From: Bacteroidales bacterium
GTDB lineage: Bacteria; Bacteroidota; Bacteroidia; Bacteroidales; VadinHA17
Direction: 5' to 3'
Length of the DNA: 64,000 bases
Assembly (NCBI GenBank): GCA_009877105.1
Contig: WXFD01000034.1
Location: 35,548-99,547 of the forward strand
The notes below the pieces were generated by a model. It saw only the letters and a list, made by a program, of their open reading frames with translations. It was not told where the DNA came from and ran no database searches. How positions within the stretch are numbered: position 1 is the first letter of the stretch; every line of letters starts with the position of its first letter. Positions 8,358 to 17,468 of this stretch are shown piece by piece. A program made the position numbers and the translations under genes.

Positions 8358-10139
8358 TCAAATCCCTTCAGTCTTTTCCCTGAGCCATATCCTTTCATTT
8401 TCTGTCAGATACGGACTCAGCCTGTGGAAAACCTCAGAATGATATTTGTTCAGCCAGCTGATTTCCCTCTGGTCGAGAAGGGATAATTCGATGAGTGATT
8501 TATCAATGTAGCAGAGGGAAAGAGTGTCAAACCGCAAGAAACATCCATACTCAGATATTTCATCCTCATAGCACAGCACTATATTCTCTATCCTTATACC
8601 GTATTCACCCTCCCTGTAAATGGCAGGTTCATTTGAAAGAAGCATGCCGCTTTCTATCGCGGCCGAACTGGCAAGCGGACTTATACCCTGAGGTCCTTCA
8701 TGAACATTAAGGTAATATCCGATACCATGCCCTGTTCCATGCCCGTAATTCAGACCGGATTCCCATAATGCCCTTCGTGCAAGAATATCAAGCTGGCATC
8801 CCTTTGTACCTGCAGGGAATTTAGCCAGGGCGAGGTTAATATGTCCCTTCAGTACAAGCGTAAAGTCAGTTTTTTGCCGTTGTGTGGGCGATCCGACTGC
8901 AATTGTCCTGGTGATATCCGTTGTTCCTCCGGCATACTGGCCTCCTGAATCAACAAGGATAATACCCCTGTCTCCTATTTCAGCCGCTGTGCCTGCTGAA
9001 GGATCATAATGCGGAAGAGCACTGTTCTCATTGAAAGCAATGATCGGGGCAAATGAAGGTCCGCGATAACCTTCCTGCTGCGACCTGAACTCCTCCAGCA
9101 TGGATGATAGTGAGGATTCTGTCAGGGCGGAGCTGCCCAGGTTGTTTTCCAGCCAATGGAAAAACCTGGTGAGTGCAACTCCGTCTCTTATCATCACCCG
9201 GCCGATATTCTCTATTTCTGTCTTATTCTTCACTGCCTTGAGCCTGGCCGGAAATGTGATATCTTCCATTATCCGGGAAGCGCCTGACAATGAATTGAAA
9301 ATGCTGACGGAGGTTGTCCGGGGATCGATAAGCACAGAATATCCCCGGACGACGCCTGAAATGATTTCAGATGTCTCCTCGTAAGGGAGCATGACTATTC
9401 CGGAGGTATCAAATTCCGATGCTGTTTTTGGAGGAATTCCTGATTCATCTACAAAAAGGAGGATCTGATCGTTTCCGATCAATGCGAAAGACAACAATAC
9501 AGGACTGTATTTCAAGTCGCTGCCACGGATATTGAGGAGCCACATTATATCGTCAGGGGAAGTAAGAAGGTGGAAGTCCACACCCTGCTGATCCATTAAT
9601 TTACGTACTCCTGATATTTTCTCATCCCTTCCCTTTCCGGCAAATTCAACCGGGAAATCGAAGGCCTGTGCTCGCGGCAGGGGTGGGCGTGCAGACCAGA
9701 TCTCATCTACAGGATTGCATTCGGTGTCAATGAAGACATCCTTGTCTTTAAGGTTCTCCTTCAGTTTCCTGAAATCCCTGACAGGAAATATCCGGCCGTC
9801 AACTCCGATCTTCATTCCCGGTTCGACATTCTCGCGGATGAAATCCTGGTATCCCGTCCAGGATGATAATTCCGGTTTCATCGTCATGAACCCGGTACCT
9901 GACAGCTGTCTTTCAGCCTGGATAAAATATCTCGAGTCGGTCCAGAGTCCGGCAAATGAATCAGTGACCACCACTGTTGCCGATGATCCTGTAAAGCCTG
10001 TCAGCCATTCAATTATCCGCCAGTGGCCGGGTACATATTCACCCAGGTGCAGATCGTAACACGGTAGAATAAAGATATCCGTACCGCTTATCTGCAACGA
10101 TTTTCGAAGCCGTGCCAGTTTATTGCCATTAAGGTCCAT
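8358..10139 (-). CDS. Xaa-Pro aminopeptidase (aminopeptidase P, M24B)
   Basis: Cytosolic metallopeptidase that removes N-terminal residues preceding proline. The 593 residues fit the long, three-domain aminopeptidase P type: two creatinase-like N-terminal domains (about 8-300), the pita-bread M24 domain (about 310-530) and a C-terminal M24_C segment. Dinuclear metal ligands are visible as Asp397 (LVDSGG), Asp408 (TTDITRT), His471 (GTGHGIG), Glu504 (SNEPAIY) and Glu518 (RIENIV). The frame opens seven codons earlier with GTG, but the ATG giving MDLNGNKLARLR fits the family better. There is no signal peptide. Together with the DPP-IV-like enzyme at 15-17 kb it suggests use of proline-rich peptides. 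Confidence 0.93.
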   Translation of the reverse strand: MDLNGNKLARLRKSLQISGTDIFILPCYDLHLGEYVPGHWRIIEWLTGFTGSSATVVVTDSFAGLWTDSRYFIQAERQLSGTGFMTMKPELSSWTGYQDFIRENVEPGMKIGVDGRIFPVRDFRKLKENLKDKDVFIDTECNPVDEIWSARPPLPRAQAFDFPVEFAGKGRDEKISGVRKLMDQQGVDFHLLTSPDDIMWLLNIRGSDLKYSPVLLSFALIGNDQILLFVDESGIPPKTASEFDTSGIVMLPYEETSEIISGVVRGYSVLIDPRTTSVSIFNSLSGASRIMEDITFPARLKAVKNKTEIENIGRVMIRDGVALTRFFHWLENNLGSSALTESSLSSMLEEFRSQQEGYRGPSFAPIIAFNENSALPHYDPSAGTAAEIGDRGIILVDSGGQYAGGTTDITRTIAVGSPTQRQKTDFTLVLKGHINLALAKFPAGTKGCQLDILARRALWESGLNYGHGTGHGIGYYLNVHEGPQGISPLASSAAIESGMLLSNEPAIYREGEYGIRIENIVLCYEDEISEYGCFLRFDTLSLCYIDKSLIELSLLDQREISWLNKYHSEVFHRLSPYLTENERIWLREKTEGI

Positions 10140-10226
10140 AAGGTTTTTATTAATGGGCACAGGCCCGGATATCCGGTTTGACTCTGGTCAAATTCCTGAG
10201 TGAATGCTTTTTTGGTGTTAATCAGT

Positions 10227-11666
10227 TCACAGGTTCTTGATTTCACTGACAAGGTTCTGAAGGGTTTGCTTTGCATCGCCGAACAGCATTCTCGTTTTAG
10301 GATTGAAAAAAAGCATATTCTCAATCGCAGCATAACCCTTGCCCATTCCCCGTTTCATCACTATTATATTCTTTGCGTCACGGGCCCTGACAATGGGCAT
10401 TCCGTAAATCGGGCTCGAAGGGTCGTCCTCGGCAGCCGGGTTTACAACGTCATTTGCCCCGATCACCATTACAACATCGGTGTTTGGAAGATCGGGATTT
10501 ATTTCTTCACTTTCTATAAGCTGTTCATAAGGCACATCTGCTTCTGCCAGCAGGACATTCATATGTCCGGGCATTCTCCCGGCGACGGGATGAATTGCAT
10601 ACCTCACCTCAACGCCCTTTTCGTCAAGGAGCTTGTCAAGTTCATGGCATATGTGCTGGGCTTGGGCTACAGCCAGTCCGTAACCCGGAACGATAACGAT
10701 CTTTTTTGAGTACGCCAGGAGAACCGCGGCATCAGACAGGGATATTTCCCTTACCGTTCCCGCCGTTGAGCCGGCGGCAGCGCCTCCTCCTCCGAAAACG
10801 CCTATTATTACGTTCAGAAGCGACCTGTTCATTGCCTTGCACATCAGAACAGTAAGAATAGTCCCCGCGGAGCCAACCAGTATACCTCCGGTGAGCATCG
10901 CCTGGTTATTGTAAAGGAACCCACCCATGGCTGCAGCTACCCCGGTGAAAGAATTTAGAAGGGATATCACTACCGGCATGTCGGCACCGCCGATCGGCAT
11001 CACGAAAAGTACGCCATAGATGACCGCAATGCCGAAAAGGAGATAAATAAATGGCATCAGCTCCCGGCTTGCCTCCACCTCGCGTGTCATGATGAAAACT
11101 ATCAATCCCAGCATGACGGCAAGGATCGTAAGATTGACGTACTTCATTTCCTTCACTCTCAAATCGCCGATCCACCCGTCGAGCTTCCCGAAGGCAATCA
11201 TGCTTCCCGCCCAGGATACGGTACCGATCAGCAAGCCCAGCAAAATTGCAAGTACGTGACCATTTGCCATACCGGTACGCTCAATGAGGTCAGCTGAGAC
11301 ATGCGGAAATTCCATCATGGATATCAGGGCCGCAGCTGCTCCCCCCATTCCGTTGAAGAAAGAGACGAGCTGAGGCATGGCAGTCATTTTGACGCGTTTT
11401 GCAATAATCCATCCTATCGCGGTACCAACAACGATCGCCAGAAGTATTAACGGGATGTTTCCAATGGGCTCCCCATCCTTCCGGTGAAAAATAATGGTTG
11501 CTGCAATTGCAAGGCACATTCCGATAGCCGCCATTATATTCCCCCTTCTGGCAGTCAGAGGATGGCTCAGCATTTTTAATCCAATCACGAACAAAACGGA
11601 TGCAATAATATAGGTGATCTCCAGGATCGGCGTTCCATAACTGAAACTGGCTGCGGCGCTTGTCAT
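10227..11666 (-). CDS. pntB: NAD(P) transhydrogenase subunit beta
   Basis: Beta subunit of proton-translocating transhydrogenase, which moves hydride between NADH and NADP+ while coupling to the proton gradient at the cytoplasmic membrane. The 479 residues contain about nine membrane segments in the first 290 positions. The NADP(H)-binding domain III follows (from about 305, with IVIVPGYGLAVAQAQH, the VRYAIHPVAGRMPGHMNVLL region and the GANDVVNPAA loop). It is the last gene of a three-gene operon in the order pntAA, pntAB, pntB. Length and motif content are normal. Confidence 0.97.
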   Translation of the reverse strand: MTSAAASFSYGTPILEITYIIASVLFVIGLKMLSHPLTARRGNIMAAIGMCLAIAATIIFHRKDGEPIGNIPLILLAIVVGTAIGWIIAKRVKMTAMPQLVSFFNGMGGAAAALISMMEFPHVSADLIERTGMANGHVLAILLGLLIGTVSWAGSMIAFGKLDGWIGDLRVKEMKYVNLTILAVMLGLIVFIMTREVEASRELMPFIYLLFGIAVIYGVLFVMPIGGADMPVVISLLNSFTGVAAAMGGFLYNNQAMLTGGILVGSAGTILTVLMCKAMNRSLLNVIIGVFGGGGAAAGSTAGTVREISLSDAAVLLAYSKKIVIVPGYGLAVAQAQHICHELDKLLDEKGVEVRYAIHPVAGRMPGHMNVLLAEADVPYEQLIESEEINPDLPNTDVVMVIGANDVVNPAAEDDPSSPIYGMPIVRARDAKNIIVMKRGMGKGYAAIENMLFFNPKTRMLFGDAKQTLQNLVSEIKNL

Positions 11667-11693
11667 TCCCGTATCTTTAAAATTTCTTGTTTT

Positions 11694-11996
11694 CTATTTT
11701 TTCTTTTTAAACATCTCGAGCATCCTGTCGGTGACAACAAATCCACCGACTACGTTCAGGGTTCCAAGAACCACTGCCAGGAACCCCAGGATCAGGGCTC
11801 CCGTGGTATCAGCATGCCCAAGGACAATTATTGCCCCAATGATCACCACTCCGTGAATTGCATTTGCACCCGACATAAGGGGGGTGTGGAGTATTGCAGG
11901 CACATGACTTATGACTTCAATTCCAAGGAATATTGAAAGGATAACTATAAAAATGGCTTCCCTGTGCTGCATGAAAAATTCGGAGAACTGTTCCAT
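11694..11996 (-). CDS. pntAB: NAD(P) transhydrogenase subunit alpha-2 (membrane part)
   Basis: A 100-residue membrane protein with about three helices that corresponds to the C-terminal membrane part of single-chain PntA. The characteristic segment SHVPAILHTPLMSGANAIHG (about residues 30-49) is intact. In bacteria with a split alpha subunit this small protein pairs with PntB to form the proton channel. It lies 7 bp downstream of pntAA and 27 bp upstream of pntB, so the three subunits should be translated from one message. Confidence 0.95.
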   Translation of the reverse strand: MEQFSEFFMQHREAIFIVILSIFLGIEVISHVPAILHTPLMSGANAIHGVVIIGAIIVLGHADTTGALILGFLAVVLGTLNVVGGFVVTDRMLEMFKKKK

Positions 11997-12003
11997 TTTC
12001 GTG

Positions 12004-13134
12004 CTATTTAATATTTAAGATCTTACGTAACATCGGGCTTACATATTCCCCGTTATGGACGGCACATGTCTGGCTGATTATTTCATTCCTGAGATCCAGG
12101 TCAAATTTTCCTTCCTTGCTGATCATGATCTTCATCAGGTTGACGACATTTGATCCAAACATTTTACTTGCATCGGAAGGCATGTCCGAAGGAAAATCTG
12201 ATTTTCCCACTATTTTGACGCCGTTTATTACAACCGTCCTGCCGTTTTCCGTGAGTTCGCAGTTACCCCCTGTGGAAGCAGCAAGGTCAATGATTACCGA
12301 TCCCTGTTTCATTGCCTTAACAGTATCTCCCGTAATGAGGACAGGTGCCTTTTTCCCCGGTATCTGGGCGGTGGCTATAATAACATCTGCAGCAATGGCT
12401 CTTTTCTGAATAAGTTCCTGCTGTTTTTCCTTGTATTCGGCGGTCTGCTCAACGGCATACCCTCCGGCTGATTCATCTTCACGTGCACCTTCAACCTCAA
12501 TAAACTTTCCCCCGAGGCTCTTTACCTCCTCCTTCACTGCCGACCTGACATCAAATACTTCCACCACTGCCCCGAGTTTCCTTGCAATGGCAACCGCCTG
12601 CAGGCCGGCAACACCTGCACCAAGTATCAGTACCCTGGAAGGTCTGATGGTACCTGCAGCCGACATGAACATTGGAAAAAACCTGGGCAGGAGCGAAGCT
12701 GCTTCAATTACGGCTTTATAACCGGCAACGGTGGCCATTGAAGAAAGTATATCCATCGACTGCGCCAGCGTCGACCTCGGTACAAGGTCAAGTGCAAGAA
12801 CGGTAAGGCCTTTAATTCTTGCCCGTTCAAGCCAGGTGCCGGCGGTAAAGGGATTAACGGATGAACAGACCACCCTGCCTGCGTCCAGCATATCAATTTC
12901 GTTTTCAGGCAGCGGGTTGACCGACAACAGAAAATCAGTTCCGGTGAGGACCTCCTTTCTGCCGGCAATCGCAGCTCCCGCTTCAACATACTGTGAATCA
13001 GAAGCAAAGGCAGTCTCGCCGGCACCTTCCTCAGCAATTACCTTTACTCCCATCCGTACCAGCAGACCAGCTTCACCGGGCAGCATGGCTACCCTTTTTT
13101 CGTTGCCGGCCTCCTTTAATATACCTGCAATCAT
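12004..13134 (-). CDS. pntAA: NAD(P) transhydrogenase subunit alpha-1 (NAD(H)-binding)
   Basis: Soluble domain I of the transhydrogenase, binding NAD(H) on the cytoplasmic side. The 376 residues form the AlaDH/PNT N- and C-terminal domains. The Rossmann motif LILGAGVAGLQAVAIARKLG lies around 169-188, followed by an acidic residue after VEVFD, as expected for NAD specificity. The RxDE-type loop is represented by EGAREDESAGGYA. The frame opens two codons earlier with TTG; the ATG giving MIAGILKEAGNEKRVA is the better start. It is first gene of the pnt operon. The upstream 308-bp spacer shows no convincing -7 box on this strand. Confidence 0.96.
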   Translation of the reverse strand: MIAGILKEAGNEKRVAMLPGEAGLLVRMGVKVIAEEGAGETAFASDSQYVEAGAAIAGRKEVLTGTDFLLSVNPLPENEIDMLDAGRVVCSSVNPFTAGTWLERARIKGLTVLALDLVPRSTLAQSMDILSSMATVAGYKAVIEAASLLPRFFPMFMSAAGTIRPSRVLILGAGVAGLQAVAIARKLGAVVEVFDVRSAVKEEVKSLGGKFIEVEGAREDESAGGYAVEQTAEYKEKQQELIQKRAIAADVIIATAQIPGKKAPVLITGDTVKAMKQGSVIIDLAASTGGNCELTENGRTVVINGVKIVGKSDFPSDMPSDASKMFGSNVVNLMKIMISKEGKFDLDLRNEIISQTCAVHNGEYVSPMLRKILNIK

Positions 13135-13448
13135 CGTCAAAAATATGGTTTTAAATTAGGATCAGGAATAACCTTAATTATTGGCCGGGAAAGATAATGA
13201 ACAAAACGCTAACGGCAAGCTGTCAACAGGCTATTTTTTTCCGGCAGATAGTTCATTAAAAACCAGATTTAATCTTAAGGCTGAAAGTCAGTGGTTTTAC
13301 TGCCGGTTTCCGGCCGGGGAATCAGTAAACGCTTTTTAAACACTTCAACAATGTAATATTTTCATTGTTTATGAGTTATTTAATCACTGTCGGAATTCAG
13401 ATGATTGTATTGAGGCAATAACATTTATAGTGCGATTATTCGATTTTC
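13135..13448. other. Intergenic spacer between divergent pntAA and the acyltransferase gene
   Basis: About 310 bp without a coding frame I can support. It holds a 7-bp inverted repeat AACAATG...CATTGTT at 13347-13369 with a 9-nt AT loop. No perfect TAnnTTTG box was seen for either flanking gene. The base composition becomes AT-rich toward the + strand gene, in keeping with the lower-GC character of the following two genes. Confidence 0.5.
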
Positions 13449-14000
13449 ATGAATGAAATAATAAAAACAGACCTCTTTCGCCATGACGGGTTGAAAGGAA
13501 CTGCGGGCTTCATCAAAGGATGGTTCAGACCGGGTTTCAGGTATACCTATATCCTGAGGATGACAATGAAGCATAAAAAATACTCACTCCGCGGCATCTT
13601 TTTCAGATTGCTCAAGAAAAGGTATCGCTATAAATACCATTTCGAAATTAGTTCTGAAGCAAGTATTGGTGAAGGCTTATTTCTCACGACTCATATCGGA
13701 CCGATTGTAATAGGTCCTGTCAAAATAGGCAAAAACTGCAATATCAGCCATTCGGTAACTATTGGAAGAGCCTATAAGGACGGTCATGCCGGGAGGCCAA
13801 CGATAGGGGATTATGTATGGATAGGAGCCGGTTCTGTACTTGTAGGTGAAATCCGAATAGGCAACAATGTCCTGATCGCTCCGAATTCCTTCGTCAACTT
13901 TGATGTTCCCGACAATTCACTAGTAATAGGCAATCCTGGGAAAATAATCAGCAAGGAGAATGCGACATCACAATATATAAACAATGTTTTAAACAAATAA
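13449..14000 (+). CDS. Serine O-acetyltransferase-like hexapeptide acyltransferase
   Basis: A 183-residue left-handed beta-helix acyltransferase. Hexapeptide-repeat turns run from about residue 70 to 165 (ASIGEGLFL, IGPIVIGPVKIGKNCNIS, VTIGRAY, VWIGAGSVLVGEIRIGNNVLIAPNS), with the proline-terminated coil end VIGNPGKII. The TTHIGPIVIG segment holds a candidate catalytic His. The N-terminus is short and basic, unlike true CysE, so O- or N-acetylation of a sugar or polysaccharide precursor is more likely than cysteine synthesis. It is followed 8 bp later by an ATP-grasp protein of the sugar-transfer-associated type; the pair probably forms an operon. Codon usage looks more AT-rich than that of its neighbours. 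Confidence 0.85.
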   Translation: MNEIIKTDLFRHDGLKGTAGFIKGWFRPGFRYTYILRMTMKHKKYSLRGIFFRLLKKRYRYKYHFEISSEASIGEGLFLTTHIGPIVIGPVKIGKNCNISHSVTIGRAYKDGHAGRPTIGDYVWIGAGSVLVGEIRIGNNVLIAPNSFVNFDVPDNSLVIGNPGKIISKENATSQYINNVLNK

Positions 14001-14008
14001 TAATTAAT

Positions 14009-15187
14009 ATGACCACGCAGAAGTCTCTAATGATGACAAAAAGACAGCTTGTTCTGGATGTTCTCAGGGATCCCGAACGGAAGTCACTTTTAAGAATTTT
14101 CCTGGAGTTCATCTATCTGTATTTTTATTATCGGGAATTTCCACGCCAGTACCTGTCATGTTATCTTTTTAAAAAAGATAAAAAAAATATACGGGATTAT
14201 CTCCCCTGGAAATATCTCTATGGCATTAAGGAATTCTTTATAGAGAAAGAGGTTCGTGAAGTCCTTGAAAACAAACTGTTCTTTGATTTCTACTACCGGC
14301 CCTTCGGAGTGAGCCTTCCGGAGATAATCATGTCCAATTACAGGGATGTTTTCGCATTGAGGGGCAAAACAAGAAAGGTTTCAAACGTTGAGGAATTTAA
14401 AACTCTTCTTGAGGAAATCTTCAACGAACATCCGGATTCGGACTCCATGATCATTAAAAAAGCCTACTGGAGCTATGGTGGAGACAAGGTCTTTAAGATT
14501 TTCAAAGATCAGGTCAGGGATGACCACAATCTGATGACCGAACTATACTCAACAGTAATCAAAACAGGTTATCTTTTCCAGGAAGTTGTAGTTCAGCACA
14601 GCGAGATGAACAAACTCAATCCTTCCTGTCTGAACACATTAAGGATAGATACCTTCATCAATCCTGATGGCCAAATTGAAATCATTTCAGCCTATCTCAG
14701 GATGAGTTTCAGGAATAGTTTTGTTGATAACATCACCTCGGGTGGACTTCAGGTGGGGGTCGACAAAAATACCGGCCTGCTCAAAAAAGAAGGATTCTCA
14801 GTATTCAGGAATGTTGGTGCCAAAACGTTTACTGCACATCCGGTAACAAGTACGGTTTTTGAAAATTTTAAAATTCCGTATTTTGAAGAAGCAAGAGAGC
14901 TTGTGGTCAAAGTTGCCGGCCTCATGCCGGGATTGCGTCTTGTCGGATGGGATGTGGCAATATCTGAGACGGGACCTGTTCTGATTGAGGGTAATTCTGA
15001 TTATGACAACACGGGAAACAACCTGTCGGAAGGAGGTTTTCTTACAAATCCTGTTTTCAGGAAGATCCTGGCAGAATACTGGGATCTCAGAAAACTGAAA
15101 ACCAAATCAGGAAGGGGGCATTTACAATCCCGCTTATCTTCCTTCAAAAAAGCTGCTGAGCCAGAAGTTGTTTGCCTCACTACGTGA
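14009..15187 (+). CDS. Sugar-transfer-associated ATP-grasp protein
   Basis: A 392-residue ATP-grasp protein resembling the ATPgrasp_ST family found in polysaccharide gene clusters. Visible features are an ATP-binding Lys/Gly region (KAYWSYGGDKVFKI, about 151-164), a central segment ending SGGLQVGVD (about 246-254) and the metal-binding loop VGWDVAISETGPVLIEGNSDYD (about 312-333), where the Glu/Asn pair would bind Mg2+. ATP-grasp enzymes join a carboxylate to an amine or hydroxyl through an acyl-phosphate; the substrate here is unknown. It is paired with the acyltransferase upstream. Its last 54 bp overlap the 3' end of the convergent DPP-IV gene, which is unusually large for tail-to-tail genes. 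Confidence 0.8.
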   Translation: MTTQKSLMMTKRQLVLDVLRDPERKSLLRIFLEFIYLYFYYREFPRQYLSCYLFKKDKKNIRDYLPWKYLYGIKEFFIEKEVREVLENKLFFDFYYRPFGVSLPEIIMSNYRDVFALRGKTRKVSNVEEFKTLLEEIFNEHPDSDSMIIKKAYWSYGGDKVFKIFKDQVRDDHNLMTELYSTVIKTGYLFQEVVVQHSEMNKLNPSCLNTLRIDTFINPDGQIEIISAYLRMSFRNSFVDNITSGGLQVGVDKNTGLLKKEGFSVFRNVGAKTFTAHPVTSTVFENFKIPYFEEARELVVKVAGLMPGLRLVGWDVAISETGPVLIEGNSDYDNTGNNLSEGGFLTNPVFRKILAEYWDLRKLKTKSGRGHLQSRLSSFKKAAEPEVVCLTT

Positions 15188-17305
15188 ATGAAGGGACTTC
15201 TTTCCTCCCCATCCGTGACGCCCGTCGGGATACAGCATGAACTGAAAGGTTTTTCCTTCGTCCTGCAGCTTTGAAATAAGATATATTGAATTCTGCATGT
15301 GGACATTGTCATCCATGTCCCCATGGGTCATATACAGTTTCCCCTTGTAGTTTGCGGCCCATGTAAGCGCCGATCCTTCCCTGTAACCATCCGGGTTGTC
15401 AGCAGGAGTATCCATATACCTTTCTGTGTATATATTGTCGTAAAGCCTGAAATCCGTAACGGATGAGCCTGCAAAGCCGTGTGTCCAGTAATCCGCCCCC
15501 CTGGTAAGCGCCAGGCAGGTCATGTAGCCGCCGTATGAACTTCCTGTTATCCCCATTCTTGCCGGGTCAACATATGGCTTCTGTAGCAGCCATTTAACAG
15601 CATCCTCATAATCAAGTATCTCCCATTTCCCAAGTGAACGATGAAGGTAATTGAGCCCCCTCCTGCCGAAATGGCCCGACCCCCTGTGATCGACGGTGAA
15701 AGTGATAATTCCATTCTGTGCATACCATGATGGAGTATTGCCCTGCCATCTGTTGCTGCTGATGTTCTTCGAATCCGGTCCTCCGTATATTGTGAATATT
15801 ACCGGGTATTGCCTGGTTTCATCGAAATTCAGCGGGTAAGTAATTATGGCCGGCATATCAAAAAGTCCGTCCGAAGTCCTTATTCTGATCAGGTCTGCTC
15901 TTGAATTCTTCGACGGATCAGGCTCCGGATTATCAAACCTGTGTATTTCCCTCAGAAGCCTACCCCTCCTGTCATAGGCAATGATCCCGCCGGGACTGGC
16001 AATATTGTTCCATGTGTCTATAAACCACGACCCTCCGGGGGATACGCTCACATCATGGGTCCCTGCCCCCTTTGATACCTGCAGAAGGTTTTTTCCGTCA
16101 AGGCCTGTCCTGTAAAAATGATTGTCAGTTGATTCCGGTCCCGTACCGTAAAAATACAACACTTTTGCAGCCTCATCAACGCGTTCGATCCTGTTTACCC
16201 TCCAGTTGAAAGCGGTAATACGGGATAGGAGGCTTCCGTTCCAGTCGTAGTAGTAGAGATTCTCCCAGCCTGTCATAAAGCTTCTCAGGATAAAACCAGT
16301 CCCGTTCTTCATAACATAAACATCCTCAAAGAATTCCACCCAGGTTTCCGACGTTTCACGGTAAATCTCCCAGAATTCTCCCGTCAGAGGACTGGCCAGA
16401 ATAATTTTTATCTCATTCTGATCCCTGTTAAGTATCTGAATGGCGAGGCTTTTACTGTCCGGCGACCAGAAGGGCCATGCAATGTATTGATCAATGGTCT
16501 CATCGGTCTTAACCCATGTGGTTTTCCCGGTGGAAATGTCTGCAATGCCCATTTTTACGCGTGGATTGGGATCACCGGCCTTCGGGTACGGCACCTGTTC
16601 CAGGACACCGTGGATGCCGTCTGGTTCATCAAGACGATTCAGGGTGAACACCGGAACATCCGTTTCATCCGTTCTCAGATAAGCAATCTTCCTGCCATCG
16701 GGAGAAAACCAGAAAGCTGCATAATTACTCTGCCTTCCAAGGATCTCCTCCATATAGACCCACGAGGCATAACCGTTGTATATACGCTCCGAAGCATCAT
16801 GGGTAAGCCTTGTTTCTATGCCGTTCTCAAGGTCATAAACATAAAGATCCCTGTTCCTTGTATAGGCGATTCTTTTCCCGTCATCACTGAAACGCGGATT
16901 AACTTCCTGCCGGCTGTCATTTGTAAGCCTCCGGAGTTTCCGGTCATCAATATTGAAATAGAACAGATCATTGTCTTTTGTAATTATTGCACTCCTGCCG
17001 TCTGAACTGACCGGATCGCCGTAGCCAAGCATTGTTCCTTCAGGCAGCAGGCCCGAAAGGACTTCCCTGGCTGTTCTCTCAGGCTGCACCTCAACCGCTG
17101 TGCCTGTTCTGATATCCACACTCTTCAACACCAGATTCCGCTGTTCATCATAAGCCTGAATGAGGTAATGATTGTCATCTTTCCAGCCAGTGACCCTGAC
17201 CTGATTTGCACCGCGCGGTTGCATTCCGGTCTGTGCAAACGCCATCGACGACAAAATTGCGGATATGAATACTATTAAAAACCCTGAACTGATATTTGCT
17301 TTCAT
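15134..17305 (-). CDS. Dipeptidyl peptidase IV-like serine peptidase (S9B)
   Basis: Secreted S9B peptidase that removes Xaa-Pro or Xaa-Ala dipeptides from peptide N-termini. A signal peptide (MKANISSGF to SSMAFAQ) targets the periplasm. Residues about 40-480 form the DPP-IV beta-propeller; the alpha/beta-hydrolase domain follows. The catalytic triad is visible as Ser590 (GSSYGGYM), Asp665 (HGDMDDNVH) and His697 (PDGRHGW). The EE pair that binds the substrate amino terminus may be YMEEILG near residue 180. The 723 residues are typical. Its end overlaps the convergent ATP-grasp gene. In Bacteroidota such enzymes release dipeptides for uptake as an amino-acid source. Confidence 0.95.
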   Translation of the reverse strand: MKANISSGFLIVFISAILSSMAFAQTGMQPRGANQVRVTGWKDDNHYLIQAYDEQRNLVLKSVDIRTGTAVEVQPERTAREVLSGLLPEGTMLGYGDPVSSDGRSAIITKDNDLFYFNIDDRKLRRLTNDSRQEVNPRFSDDGKRIAYTRNRDLYVYDLENGIETRLTHDASERIYNGYASWVYMEEILGRQSNYAAFWFSPDGRKIAYLRTDETDVPVFTLNRLDEPDGIHGVLEQVPYPKAGDPNPRVKMGIADISTGKTTWVKTDETIDQYIAWPFWSPDSKSLAIQILNRDQNEIKIILASPLTGEFWEIYRETSETWVEFFEDVYVMKNGTGFILRSFMTGWENLYYYDWNGSLLSRITAFNWRVNRIERVDEAAKVLYFYGTGPESTDNHFYRTGLDGKNLLQVSKGAGTHDVSVSPGGSWFIDTWNNIASPGGIIAYDRRGRLLREIHRFDNPEPDPSKNSRADLIRIRTSDGLFDMPAIITYPLNFDETRQYPVIFTIYGGPDSKNISSNRWQGNTPSWYAQNGIITFTVDHRGSGHFGRRGLNYLHRSLGKWEILDYEDAVKWLLQKPYVDPARMGITGSSYGGYMTCLALTRGADYWTHGFAGSSVTDFRLYDNIYTERYMDTPADNPDGYREGSALTWAANYKGKLYMTHGDMDDNVHMQNSIYLISKLQDEGKTFQFMLYPDGRHGWGGKKSLHSRSEANNFWLSSFFEGR

Positions 17306-17433
17306 AGCTGAATCGTATTAATCCGGATTAGACAAAATTGTAAAAATAGGTATTTTGAATTACCTATCTGCTGAACCTGAAGGTTAATAAAAAATCAGAC
17401 AGAAAATTTCCATGTCGTGTTTCTGAGAAACAC

Positions 17434-17441
17434 TATATTTG
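17434..17441 (+). promoter_or_regulatory. -7 box (TATATTTG) for the M14 peptidase gene
   Basis: TATATTTG fits TAnnTTTG. It lies 27 bp before the ATG at 17469, which supports that start over a longer frame that would open inside the box. No clear TTG was found at -33. Confidence 0.5.
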
Positions 17442-17468
17442 ACGTTCGTTATTATAATTTTTAAACTG

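Noticed and set aside
13135..13448. tRNA or small-RNA gene in the pnt-acyltransferase spacer
   Set aside because: No cloverleaf, T-loop sequence or terminator was found; only a short AT-rich inverted repeat is present.
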